Below are positions 32,265 to 39,691 of a stretch of DNA of 50,054 nucleotides, in pieces. A program made the position numbers and the translations under genes. Where the stretch lies: assembly GCA_964513415.1 (NCBI GenBank), contig CAZEMX010000004.1:1-50054 (forward strand), written 5' to 3'. The DNA is from Methanomethylicus sp964513415 (GTDB lineage Archaea > Thermoproteota > Methanomethylicia > Methanomethylicales > Methanomethylicaceae). Numbering within the stretch: position 1 is the first letter of the stretch; every line of letters begins with the position of its first letter. The notes beneath the pieces are model-generated. The model was not told where the DNA came from, did no database searches, and saw nothing but the letters and a program-made list of their open reading frames with translations.

Positions 32265-32281
32265 AATTTTTTAAATGAACG
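32265..32281 (+). promoter_or_regulatory. Candidate purine regulon element before purC
   Basis: AATTTTTTAAATGAACG here and AAATTTTTAAATGAACG at 33251-33267 agree at 16 of 17 bases. Each is followed by an A-rich tract and then a TATA-like element (AAATAAAATA at 32290-32299 here). Confidence 0.5.
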
Positions 32282-32334
32282 GCTCAAAAAAAATAAAATA
32301 GGGTGCAGCAGAGTGTGTATTCTGGTGGCGGCAA

Positions 32335-33264
32335 TTGTCGTTTGTTGAGGACCCCTTGACGGGGAAAGAGGTAGAGGTCATCGGGCGTTCTGACCTTAAG
32401 ACGGGAATAGTGAAGAGGGGAAAGGTCAGGGATGTCTATGACGTTGGAAATGAGCTCCTGATATTCCACACTGACAGGGTCTCTGCCTTCGATGTGATAC
32501 TTCCCACGCTGATCCCCAACAAGGGCACGTCACTCCTAAAGCTCTCGGCATACTGGATGCAGAAGAGCAGGAAGGTCTTCCCCAACCACCTCTTGGAGGT
32601 TATCGACGACAGGACGATAAGGGTAACCAAGGCGAAGAGGGTGGACGTGGAATGGGTTGTCCGCAAGTACCTATATGGCTCGCTCTGGAGGGCCTACAGC
32701 AAGGGCAGGCGGGAGATGTACGGCATTAGGTTCCCGGACGGCCTGCAAATGGCGGATGAGCTCCCATCCCCGGTAATAACGCCGACCACAAAGGCAGATG
32801 TCGGCCACGACGAGGAGATCTCGAAGGAGCAGGCACTTGAGAGGGGGATCGTCGACAGGCAGACTTGGAACGATCTGGAGGAGGGGACCCTGCGGCTCTT
32901 CGAATTCTACGAGACCGAGGCCAAGAATAGGGGAATAATAATACCCGACTTCAAGATAGAGTTCGGGTTTGCTAACCGCGAACTTATCCAGATAGATGAG
33001 CCGCCGACGCACGACTCAGCCAGGATGTGGGCGATCAAGTACTACAGGAGCGGTGAGGCACAGGAGATGCACTGCCTAGACAAGGAGTTCCTGAGGGAAT
33101 GCCTCAGGAGGATGGGGTTCACCGGGGAGGGCAAGGCTCCGGAGCTGCCAAGGGAGGTCGTCAGGGAAGTCGTGAAGAGGTGCGTTGGCGCCAAGAGGGT
33201 CATTGCGGACGGGGCCAGCGTTGATGAACTTGGGCTCGCAAGCGTGGATGAAATTTTTAAATGA
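32335..33264 (+). CDS. purC: Phosphoribosylaminoimidazole-succinocarboxamide synthase
   Basis: The 309-residue enzyme joins aspartate to CAIR, making SAICAR in purine synthesis. The family motifs KRGKVRDVYDVG, FHTDRVSAFDVILP, NKGTSLL, VVRKYLYGSLW and DEPPTHDSARMW are all visible. The start is TTG 32335 after GGTGG (32324-32328). It is the first gene of the purine cluster, and its 3' end carries the second copy of the 17-base element. Confidence 0.95.
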   Translation: MSFVEDPLTGKEVEVIGRSDLKTGIVKRGKVRDVYDVGNELLIFHTDRVSAFDVILPTLIPNKGTSLLKLSAYWMQKSRKVFPNHLLEVIDDRTIRVTKAKRVDVEWVVRKYLYGSLWRAYSKGRREMYGIRFPDGLQMADELPSPVITPTTKADVGHDEEISKEQALERGIVDRQTWNDLEEGTLRLFEFYETEAKNRGIIIPDFKIEFGFANRELIQIDEPPTHDSARMWAIKYYRSGEAQEMHCLDKEFLRECLRRMGFTGEGKAPELPREVVREVVKRCVGAKRVIADGASVDELGLASVDEIFK

Positions 33265-33267
33265 ACG
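33251..33267 (+). promoter_or_regulatory. Candidate purine regulon element before purF1
   Basis: AAATTTTTAAATGAACG overlaps the last codons of purC and precedes the TATA-like GTTTAAAAGC at 33279-33288. ATGAAC here and GTTCAT at 33306-33311 are inverted arms flanking that TATA box. Confidence 0.5.
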
Positions 33268-33335
33268 TATAAAAAAAGTTTAAAAGCTTTGCAGTAAATA
33301 CCAATGTTCATAGTAAAGGGAGCGGGGGTTATCTT

Positions 33336-34814
33336 TTGCTCAAGGAGAAGTGCGGGGTATTTGGGGCCAAGTGCGCCGGCGGCAAGGGCGCATTCGTGCC
33401 GCTCTACTGGGGGCTCGTCGCCCAGAACCACAGGGGGCACGAATCTTATGGATTCCTTACGTATTCGGACGGCTTCAAGAGGTATGTCGACCTGGGACTC
33501 GTCCCGCGCATTGAGAAGGAGGAGCTGATCAGGTGGAACACCCTGCTTCCGGGTAGCGTCGGCATATCACATGTGAGATACGGCACATCGGGGCACCGCG
33601 ACGTCTACTCTCACCTCAAGGATGCGCAGCCGATGGTTGTGACCAACGGAAAGGAGAAGCTGGGCATCGCTTTCAATGGCAACCTGGTGAATATAGGCTG
33701 GCTGAGGGAGATCGTCTCTAAGACACACATAAAGCTCAAGACATGCTCAGACACGGAGCTGCTGGCGAGATATCTGGCGGGCAACATGGGAAGCAGCACC
33801 GCTGAGGGCATCGTCAGGTGCATGAACGACATAGAGGGAGCATACTCCGTCGTAGGGCTGAGGTCGGATGGGGAGCTCTTCGCGTTCAGGGATCCTCTAG
33901 GTATAAGGCCCCTCTGTCTAGGGGCGAGCAGGGACGGGACAGTAACCGCAGTCTCATCGGAGACGGTCGGCCTGGACATCAACAGCCTTGACGTGATAGG
34001 CGACGTGGAGCCGGGCGAGGCGGTGATATTCTCGAAGGAGAGCGTTGAGCGGCAGCGTCTCGTCAAGTGCAACAAGAGGGCGTTCTGCGGCTTCGAGTTC
34101 TCGTACTTTGCCAGGCCGGATTCGATAATCAACGGGAGGACGGTCTACAGCGTCAGGGAGGAGTTCGGCAGGAACCTTGGGAGGAAGTACCAAGAGATCG
34201 TGAGAGATGCCGACGTGATAATATCGATCCCCGAGACAGCGGATGATGCGGCATATGGCCTGCACGAAGAGACAGGGCTGAGGTGGGAGAGGGGCCTCAG
34301 GAGGCACAGGTATGTTACGCAGCGCGCATTCATACTCGAGTCGGACGACAGATCATCAACTATAGACAGGAAGATCAACGTCGTGAACGGGAGCCTGCGC
34401 GGCAAGCGCGTCATAGTGGTCGAGGACAGCATCGTCAGGGGCGACACTACCAAGACAATAATCAAGAAGCTGAGGGAGCGCGGAGCGGAGAAGGTATACA
34501 TGTTCGTCACCTTCCCCCGGATTACGCATCCGTGCTTCTACGGAATTGACATGGCAACGTTCACGGAGCTCATCGGATTCTCGTATGACGAGGCAGGGAT
34601 AGCCAAGCAGATAGGGGCGGACGCGGTCTGCTTCCAGAGCATCGACGACTACGTCAGGGCCACTGGGATGCAGGGGAAGGACCTATGCATGGCGTGCGCC
34701 TGCGGCAAATATCCGACAGAGCTCGCGCAGAAGATTGCTGACAGGTCGAGGAACGTGGTCAGCACCGACAGAAACAGGATATATGAAAAGGCAAATTTGA
34801 ATCAGGAGGCATGA
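33336..34814 (+). CDS. purF: Amidophosphoribosyltransferase with intact glutaminase
   Basis: The 492-residue enzyme makes phosphoribosylamine from PRPP and glutamine. After the TTG start, MLKEK precedes the nucleophile C6 (CGVFG), a short propeptide likely removed. Glutaminase residues R81 (SHVRYGTSG), N114-G115 (FNGN) and D139 (SDTELLA) are present. The PRPP loop is VVEDSIVRGDT, and the four Fe-S cysteines are in AFCGFEFSYFARPDS, HPCFYG and LCMAC. TATA at 33279-33288 and a GGGAGCG about ten bases before TTG fit the start. It overlaps purF2, a paralog that lacks these glutaminase residues. Confidence 0.93.
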   Translation: MLKEKCGVFGAKCAGGKGAFVPLYWGLVAQNHRGHESYGFLTYSDGFKRYVDLGLVPRIEKEELIRWNTLLPGSVGISHVRYGTSGHRDVYSHLKDAQPMVVTNGKEKLGIAFNGNLVNIGWLREIVSKTHIKLKTCSDTELLARYLAGNMGSSTAEGIVRCMNDIEGAYSVVGLRSDGELFAFRDPLGIRPLCLGASRDGTVTAVSSETVGLDINSLDVIGDVEPGEAVIFSKESVERQRLVKCNKRAFCGFEFSYFARPDSIINGRTVYSVREEFGRNLGRKYQEIVRDADVIISIPETADDAAYGLHEETGLRWERGLRRHRYVTQRAFILESDDRSSTIDRKINVVNGSLRGKRVIVVEDSIVRGDTTKTIIKKLRERGAEKVYMFVTFPRITHPCFYGIDMATFTELIGFSYDEAGIAKQIGADAVCFQSIDDYVRATGMQGKDLCMACACGKYPTELAQKIADRSRNVVSTDRNRIYEKANLNQEA

Positions 34815-34816
34815 GG

Positions 34817-36127
34817 ATGGCAGGAATTCTTGGCATATACCTATTTGACAGCAGATGGAACTCATACAACTTCGGCGTCTTCGGACTGATGGCGCTTCAG
34901 CACAGGGGGCAGGAGACTGCCGGCTTGGAGCTCTTCGGCGACTCGCGCGTGAAGCTTGCGGGAAAAGGGCTCGTGGAGCAGGTCGTTGCGTCCAGCACCG
35001 CGAAGGGGCACGTGTGCATAGGCGCGGTATCCCCATACCCACAGGAGGAGGCGGAGGTGCAGCCGATGGACCTGGCGGGCGGGGTCGTCGCAAGCATCGA
35101 CGGCAAGATAACGGCGGTCGACGGATACAAGTGGGACGCCTCGCTTAGCTACGAGGGGAACCTGAGGGGGGCGTATGCGTCGCTCTACGGTAAGAAGGCA
35201 GACATAGACTCGATCAAGGGCTTCTTCGGGAAGTGCAGGGGCGGATTCTCGTTCATAGCGGTGAACGACGGGAAGGAGATGGTTGCGGGCAGGGGCGCGC
35301 TCGGGGTCAAGCCGCTCGTGCTTGGGAAGATGGGCTTCGATGGCGGGATAGTAGCCTCGGAGAGCTGCGTCATGGATATCATAGGGGAGAGGGTGCCGAT
35401 CAGCCCGGCTGAGAACATCGAACCTGGTGAGGTGAGGGTATTCACGCCTATGTCGGCCTATAGCGAGCAGCAGATAACCCCCAAGAGCAGGGCCTACTGC
35501 GGCTTCGAGTACGTCTACCTCGCTAGGCCCGACTCTTACATCAACGATGTTCCTGTCTACAGGGTGAGGCGCAACATAGGCATGAAGCTGGCCCAGGAGA
35601 GCCCGGCTGATGCAGACGTGGTCATCGGGGTCCCAGAGACGGCGATGCCGTTCGCCATGGCTTACTCCAACGAGACAGGAATACCCGTGGAGAAGGGATT
35701 CGAGCTGACCGGGAGGAGGGTCAGGAGCGCCATGAAGCCCAACCAGGTGGAGAGGCTCAAGGGCGTCCAGCTCAAGCTCAACGTCATAAGCGAGGCGGTC
35801 AGGGGGAAGAGGGTCGTCCTTATTGACGACAGCGTCGTGAGGGGGAACACCCTTGCAAACATAGTGTACCTCATGAAGGAGAAGGGCGCGAAGGAGATAC
35901 ATGTGAGGATAGGGAGCCCGCATATAATCTCCCACTGCCCGTTCGGCGTGGAGGTCCCAGGGGAGGACGAGCTCATAGGCAAGCACCTCTCGGAGGACAA
36001 GATCGCAGAGGTTGTCGGGGCGGACTCGTTCAGGTACCTGAGCCTAGACGGATTCGTGGGGGCCACGGGGATGAGGGGGGAGGACCTGTGCACGGGCTGC
36101 TTCAGCTGCAGGTATCCGGAGGTGTGA
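34817..36127 (+). CDS. PurF paralog with a degenerate glutaminase domain
   Basis: The product of about 436 residues aligns with PurF throughout. Its N-terminus MAGILGIY has Ala where PurF has the Cys nucleophile, and the segments for the Arg, the Asn-Gly and the Asp are changed (GAVSPYPQEE, ASIDGKI, SLSYEGNLRGAY). The phosphoribosyltransferase part keeps VVLIDDSVVRGNT and the Fe-S cysteines (AYCGFEYVYLARPDS, SHCPFG, LCTGC). ATG 34817 is chosen because AGGAGG is seven bases before it; ATG 34811 overlaps the stop of purF. It may be a partner subunit of PurF, an ammonia-using version or a regulatory pseudoenzyme. Confidence 0.88.
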   Translation: MAGILGIYLFDSRWNSYNFGVFGLMALQHRGQETAGLELFGDSRVKLAGKGLVEQVVASSTAKGHVCIGAVSPYPQEEAEVQPMDLAGGVVASIDGKITAVDGYKWDASLSYEGNLRGAYASLYGKKADIDSIKGFFGKCRGGFSFIAVNDGKEMVAGRGALGVKPLVLGKMGFDGGIVASESCVMDIIGERVPISPAENIEPGEVRVFTPMSAYSEQQITPKSRAYCGFEYVYLARPDSYINDVPVYRVRRNIGMKLAQESPADADVVIGVPETAMPFAMAYSNETGIPVEKGFELTGRRVRSAMKPNQVERLKGVQLKLNVISEAVRGKRVVLIDDSVVRGNTLANIVYLMKEKGAKEIHVRIGSPHIISHCPFGVEVPGEDELIGKHLSEDKIAEVVGADSFRYLSLDGFVGATGMRGEDLCTGCFSCRYPEV

Positions 36128-36131
36128 TGGG

Positions 36132-37610
36132 ATGAAGATATTGCTTGTTGGTGGGGCCGGAAGGGAGCACGCAATAGCGCTGGCATTGAGGAGGAGTTCC
36201 AGGGAGCCGAGGATCAGTTGCTTCGCTGACCTAGTGAACCCCGGGATAAACAAGGTCGTCAAGGAGACGGGGGGCGAGTTCTTCCTCGGGAGCATCAACG
36301 ATCATGGGGCAATAATAAGGGCCGCCCAGAAGACGGGGGCGGACTTCGTCTTCATAGGGCCCGAGGAGCCGAACTTCCACGGCGTGCCGGACCGCATCGA
36401 GGAGAGCGGGATCAAGTGCATCGGCGCCGGCAGGAAGGTCGCCGAGCTCGAGATGTCGAAGGCGAGCATGCGGGACCTCCAGTGGAAGTACAAGATCCCA
36501 GGGCGCCTGTGGTACAAGAAGTTCAAGACATTCGAGGAGGCGCTCCCATACATCCAGGAGTATGCGGAGAGCGTGGCGCTGAAGCCTGCGAGGCAGTCGG
36601 GCGGAAAAGGGGTCAAGGTCATCGAGGACTTCCAGGTCTACCTGCAGGAGGACAAGCGGAAGGTGAAGAAGGAGCACGCCGAGATGATCGTGAAGGAGCA
36701 CATGAAGGATTACGACGACATAGACTACAAGCTCCTGATCGAGGAGAGGGTGTGGGGCCCAGAGTATACTGTGCAGTGCTTCACCGACGGCAGGACGGTC
36801 GTTCCGATGCCCGCCGTGCAGGACAACAAGCACGCGTTCGATGGCGACCTCGGACTCGAGACGGGCGGCATGGGGTCGATATCCTGCGGGATGAACCTGA
36901 AGTGGGGCGTGGACGACGACAGGGCAATCATCACGGAGGAGGAGTGCAGGCGCTCGGCAGACATAGTCAAGCTGATGATCGACGCAATTCAGAAGGACAC
37001 GGGGCAGAGGTACCACGGCATAGCGGCAGGGCAGATGATGCTCACATCAGTGTGGGGGCCCACGATCATAGAGATGTACTCCAGGCTGGGCGACCCGGAG
37101 GCTGGCAACGTGATGACCGCGCTGAAGACCGACCTAGTCGAGATCTGCGAGGGCATAATCGAGGAGCGCCTGAACACGGTCAAGGTAGAGTTCGAGGACA
37201 TGGCGGTAGCGGTCAAAGCGGTATGCCCCGAAGGATACCCGGACAAGAGGGACCTCGCAAAGGGCCACCCGGTCGCGCTGGACGGCGCAGGGGAAGGTGT
37301 GCTTTGGGCATCGGCCGAGGAGGCGGGCGGGGTCGTCCGCACCGGCGGCTCAAGGGTCGTGGAGTGCGTTGGCACCGGCGACTCCCTGCCTGAGGCGAGC
37401 GCAAGGGCGGAGGAGCTGACCAAGAGTGTCAGGCTCACGGATGGCTGGAGGACGTTCCACAGGAAGGACATAGGATCCGAGAAGTCCCTGCTCAGGAGGG
37501 TACAGCTGGGCAGCATGGCCAGGGACATATACAAGTACAGGGAGAGGAAGGGCCTCCTCGGCAAGAGGATGATGTGGGTGCCGGGCAAGGGGCTCGTGGA
37601 GGTTGGATGA
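36132..37610 (+). CDS. purD: Phosphoribosylamine-glycine ligase
   Basis: The 492-residue ATP-grasp enzyme makes GAR. It has GGAGREHAIALAL at the N-terminus, LKPARQSGGKGVKV in the ATP-grasp fold, QDNKHAFDGDLGLETGGMG and SRLGDPEAGNV. The C-terminus is longer than the usual 420-430 residues, ending in a Lys/Arg-rich tail (RDIYKYRERKGLLGKRMMW) whose role is not known. It is four bases after purF2. Confidence 0.94.
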   Translation: MKILLVGGAGREHAIALALRRSSREPRISCFADLVNPGINKVVKETGGEFFLGSINDHGAIIRAAQKTGADFVFIGPEEPNFHGVPDRIEESGIKCIGAGRKVAELEMSKASMRDLQWKYKIPGRLWYKKFKTFEEALPYIQEYAESVALKPARQSGGKGVKVIEDFQVYLQEDKRKVKKEHAEMIVKEHMKDYDDIDYKLLIEERVWGPEYTVQCFTDGRTVVPMPAVQDNKHAFDGDLGLETGGMGSISCGMNLKWGVDDDRAIITEEECRRSADIVKLMIDAIQKDTGQRYHGIAAGQMMLTSVWGPTIIEMYSRLGDPEAGNVMTALKTDLVEICEGIIEERLNTVKVEFEDMAVAVKAVCPEGYPDKRDLAKGHPVALDGAGEGVLWASAEEAGGVVRTGGSRVVECVGTGDSLPEASARAEELTKSVRLTDGWRTFHRKDIGSEKSLLRRVQLGSMARDIYKYRERKGLLGKRMMWVPGKGLVEVG

Positions 37611-37611
37611 G

Positions 37612-38991
37612 ATGCCGGGCAACAGGATGAGCAAAGAGGAGAGGTTTGAACTCATAAACAACATACCCTCGCTCATGAGGGAGTGGGAGGGCAGGCTTGC
37701 GCCGCTAGAGGCGCTGAACCCAAGGAGGCCGGCGACGTTCATATCGGTCGGGGGCGGCGAGCTGGGTGACCTGGCGGTCACGGCGGTCAAGAGGAACTAC
37801 GGCGGCATTGGCGGCGGCATCAAAGCGGTCGCCTTCGACAAGTACCAGGGGTTCCCTGCTCAGGATGCAGCCGAGGTCTCCGAGTGCTTCAACATGATGA
37901 ACGGCGACCTGCTTGAGGAGCGGATCAGGAGGCACGTCCCTGATCCGTCGGAGCCGCATGCAATCTACCTCGAGGTCGAGCGGATAGACACATACAGGGC
38001 CTACAGGATGGGCATCGAGAAGGGCTACAGGATAATGTCCACCCCCTTCGGACCTCTGGTATGCATGGACAGGCATGCCACCAAGATCATGTTCGACAAG
38101 CTGGACCTGGAGATGACGAGATGGAGGTATGCAGCCTCCAGCAGTGAGGTCGACGATGCGGCAAGGGAATTTGGGCTCCCGGTGATCGTGAAGCCGGTTA
38201 TGACCTCGAGCGGCCACGGCACATCGATAGTGAAGACCAAGGAGGAGCTGGCCAAGTGCTACGAGCACGCCGTTGAGCATGCAAGGGGGATCGGCAACGA
38301 GGTCATTGTCGAGGAGTACATCCCTGAGCTGAAGACCACGGGGACGGAGATAACACAGATAGTAGTGAGGCACTTCAATGCTGATGGCAAGATCGTCAAT
38401 TCGACGCTCCCCCCGATCGAGCACAAGCGCCCGGGCGCGACGTACCACGAGAGCTGGCTGCCATCCACCATATCGAAGGGGGCAGAGGCGAAGTGCAGGG
38501 AGGGCGCCGTTAAGATAGCGGACTTCATGGGCGGACTCGGGATATATGCGGTCGAGCAGTTCGTGATAGGCGACAGCGTCTACAACAACGAGGTTGCAAA
38601 CAGGCCGCACGACACGGGGCTGGTGACGAGGTGGATGCTCAACATGGACGAGGGTGCGCTGCAGCTCACATCTACGATAGGGCTCCAGATCAGCCAGTCA
38701 TCGATAAAGATAGCGCGCGGGGGGGTCTTCGGCGTCGCGCATGTCGTGCTAGCGCCCGACAGCATAACCGATGAGGTCGAGGTCGCCGGATGGGATGCGA
38801 GCAGGCTTAACGCCATGATGCCGGAGGGCGCAACGGGCGATGCATGGTACTTCGGCAAGCCGACGGCGTATGCCGGCAGGAGGATGGGCATGGCGATCGC
38901 CTTTGACAAGGACCTAGCGGAGGCCCGGACACAGGCGGGGGCGATAGCCCATCTTGCGGAAGGATGCATAAGCTACGGGAGGCGCGTCTGA
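37612..38991 (+). CDS. purT: Formate-dependent GAR transformylase-type ATP-grasp enzyme
   Basis: The 459-residue protein matches PurT, which makes FGAR from GAR, formate and ATP. It has VIVKPVMTSSGHGTSIV in the ATP-grasp domain, ESWLPSTISKGAE, then GGLGIYAVEQFVIGD and EVANRPHDTGLVT, which is the PurT metal/ATP signature. No PurN is in the window. ATG 37612 directly after the purD stop is preferred over TTG 37603. It overlaps purE by one base (TGATG). It is longer than the bacterial enzyme (about 390 residues) at the N-terminus. Confidence 0.87.
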   Translation: MPGNRMSKEERFELINNIPSLMREWEGRLAPLEALNPRRPATFISVGGGELGDLAVTAVKRNYGGIGGGIKAVAFDKYQGFPAQDAAEVSECFNMMNGDLLEERIRRHVPDPSEPHAIYLEVERIDTYRAYRMGIEKGYRIMSTPFGPLVCMDRHATKIMFDKLDLEMTRWRYAASSSEVDDAAREFGLPVIVKPVMTSSGHGTSIVKTKEELAKCYEHAVEHARGIGNEVIVEEYIPELKTTGTEITQIVVRHFNADGKIVNSTLPPIEHKRPGATYHESWLPSTISKGAEAKCREGAVKIADFMGGLGIYAVEQFVIGDSVYNNEVANRPHDTGLVTRWMLNMDEGALQLTSTIGLQISQSSIKIARGGVFGVAHVVLAPDSITDEVEVAGWDASRLNAMMPEGATGDAWYFGKPTAYAGRRMGMAIAFDKDLAEARTQAGAIAHLAEGCISYGRRV

Positions 38992-39425
38992 TGCCGAAGG
39001 CGGCAGTAATCGTCGGGAGCAAGTCGGACGAGAAGCTCGGCAGCGATGCCGTGGCGCTCCTCAAGTCGTACGGAATAGACTGCGATTACAGGGTGATCTC
39101 TGCCCATAGGGACCCCGAGGGGCTGGACCGGTTCATTGCAGAATCCGACGCCGAGGTCTTCATAGCAGTGGCTGGGCTTTCGGCTGCCCTGCCGGGGGTG
39201 ATAGCTTCCAAGACGGTTAGGCCCGTCATCGGCGTGCCCAAGGATGCGAAGCTGATGGGGATCGACTCGTTGCTATCGATGGTCCAGATGCCGCCCGGCG
39301 TGCCCGTGGCGACGGTTGGAGTCGACAACTGGAAGAATGCGGCCATACTGGCGGTCGAGATTCTTGCGATGAAGTATCCGCAGCTTGTTGCGAAGCTCGA
39401 AGAGGAGAGGAGGTCAAGCAGGTGA
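38991..39425 (+). CDS. purE: 5-(carboxyamino)imidazole ribonucleotide mutase
   Basis: The 144-residue enzyme has GSKSDEKLG, ISAHRDPEG, GLSAALPGVIASKT and MPPGVPVATVGVD, typical of PurE. ATG 38991 overlaps the purT stop. Whether it acts as class I (with PurK) or class II (AIR carboxylase, direct CO2) cannot be told with certainty; no purK is in the window. Confidence 0.93.
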   Translation: MPKAAVIVGSKSDEKLGSDAVALLKSYGIDCDYRVISAHRDPEGLDRFIAESDAEVFIAVAGLSAALPGVIASKTVRPVIGVPKDAKLMGIDSLLSMVQMPPGVPVATVGVDNWKNAAILAVEILAMKYPQLVAKLEEERRSSR

Positions 39426-39691
39426 AGAGGGTCAGAGTTGAGATAAGGCTGAAGCCAGGGCATTTCGACCCGGAGGGCGACGTTACTGCAAAGTCGCTCA
39501 GGGACCTAGGTTTCGCGGTCTCAAAGGTCGGCGTAAGCAAAGCGTATACCATAGACCTTGAGGCGGAGAGCGATTCGGCGGCAGTCGAGGCGGCAAATGC
39601 GATGTGCAGGAAACTGCTCGCTAACCCGACTAAGGATAACTTCAGCGTGGAGGTACTCAAGGTTGAGGAAGGCACTCATAAAGAAGGCTAG
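39422..39691 (+). CDS. purS: FGAM synthase small subunit
   Basis: The 89-residue protein begins with GTG overlapping the purE stop. VRVEIRLKPGHFDPEGDV with the alternating beta-alpha pattern is the PurS fold. It binds PurL and PurQ in the three-part FGAM synthase of archaea and Gram-positive bacteria. Confidence 0.93.
   Translation: MKRVRVEIRLKPGHFDPEGDVTAKSLRDLGFAVSKVGVSKAYTIDLEAESDSAAVEAANAMCRKLLANPTKDNFSVEVLKVEEGTHKEG

Noticed and set aside
34862..35986. 374-codon open frame on the minus strand opposite purF2
   Set aside because: It mirrors the codon bias of the plus-strand gene, has no recognisable family pattern and lies wholly within a well supported gene.
36416..37393. 325-codon plus-strand frame inside purD
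   Set aside because: It is a second frame of the same strand with a very arginine/glycine-rich translation, while the purD frame carries the ATP-grasp motifs.
37705..38610. 301-codon minus-strand frame opposite purT
   Set aside because: Shadow of the GC-rich codon pattern; no start signal or family.
39558..39662. N-terminal extension of purL into purS
   Set aside because: The translation is an arginine-rich stretch read out of frame from purS; TTG 39663 has a proper GGAGGT in front.
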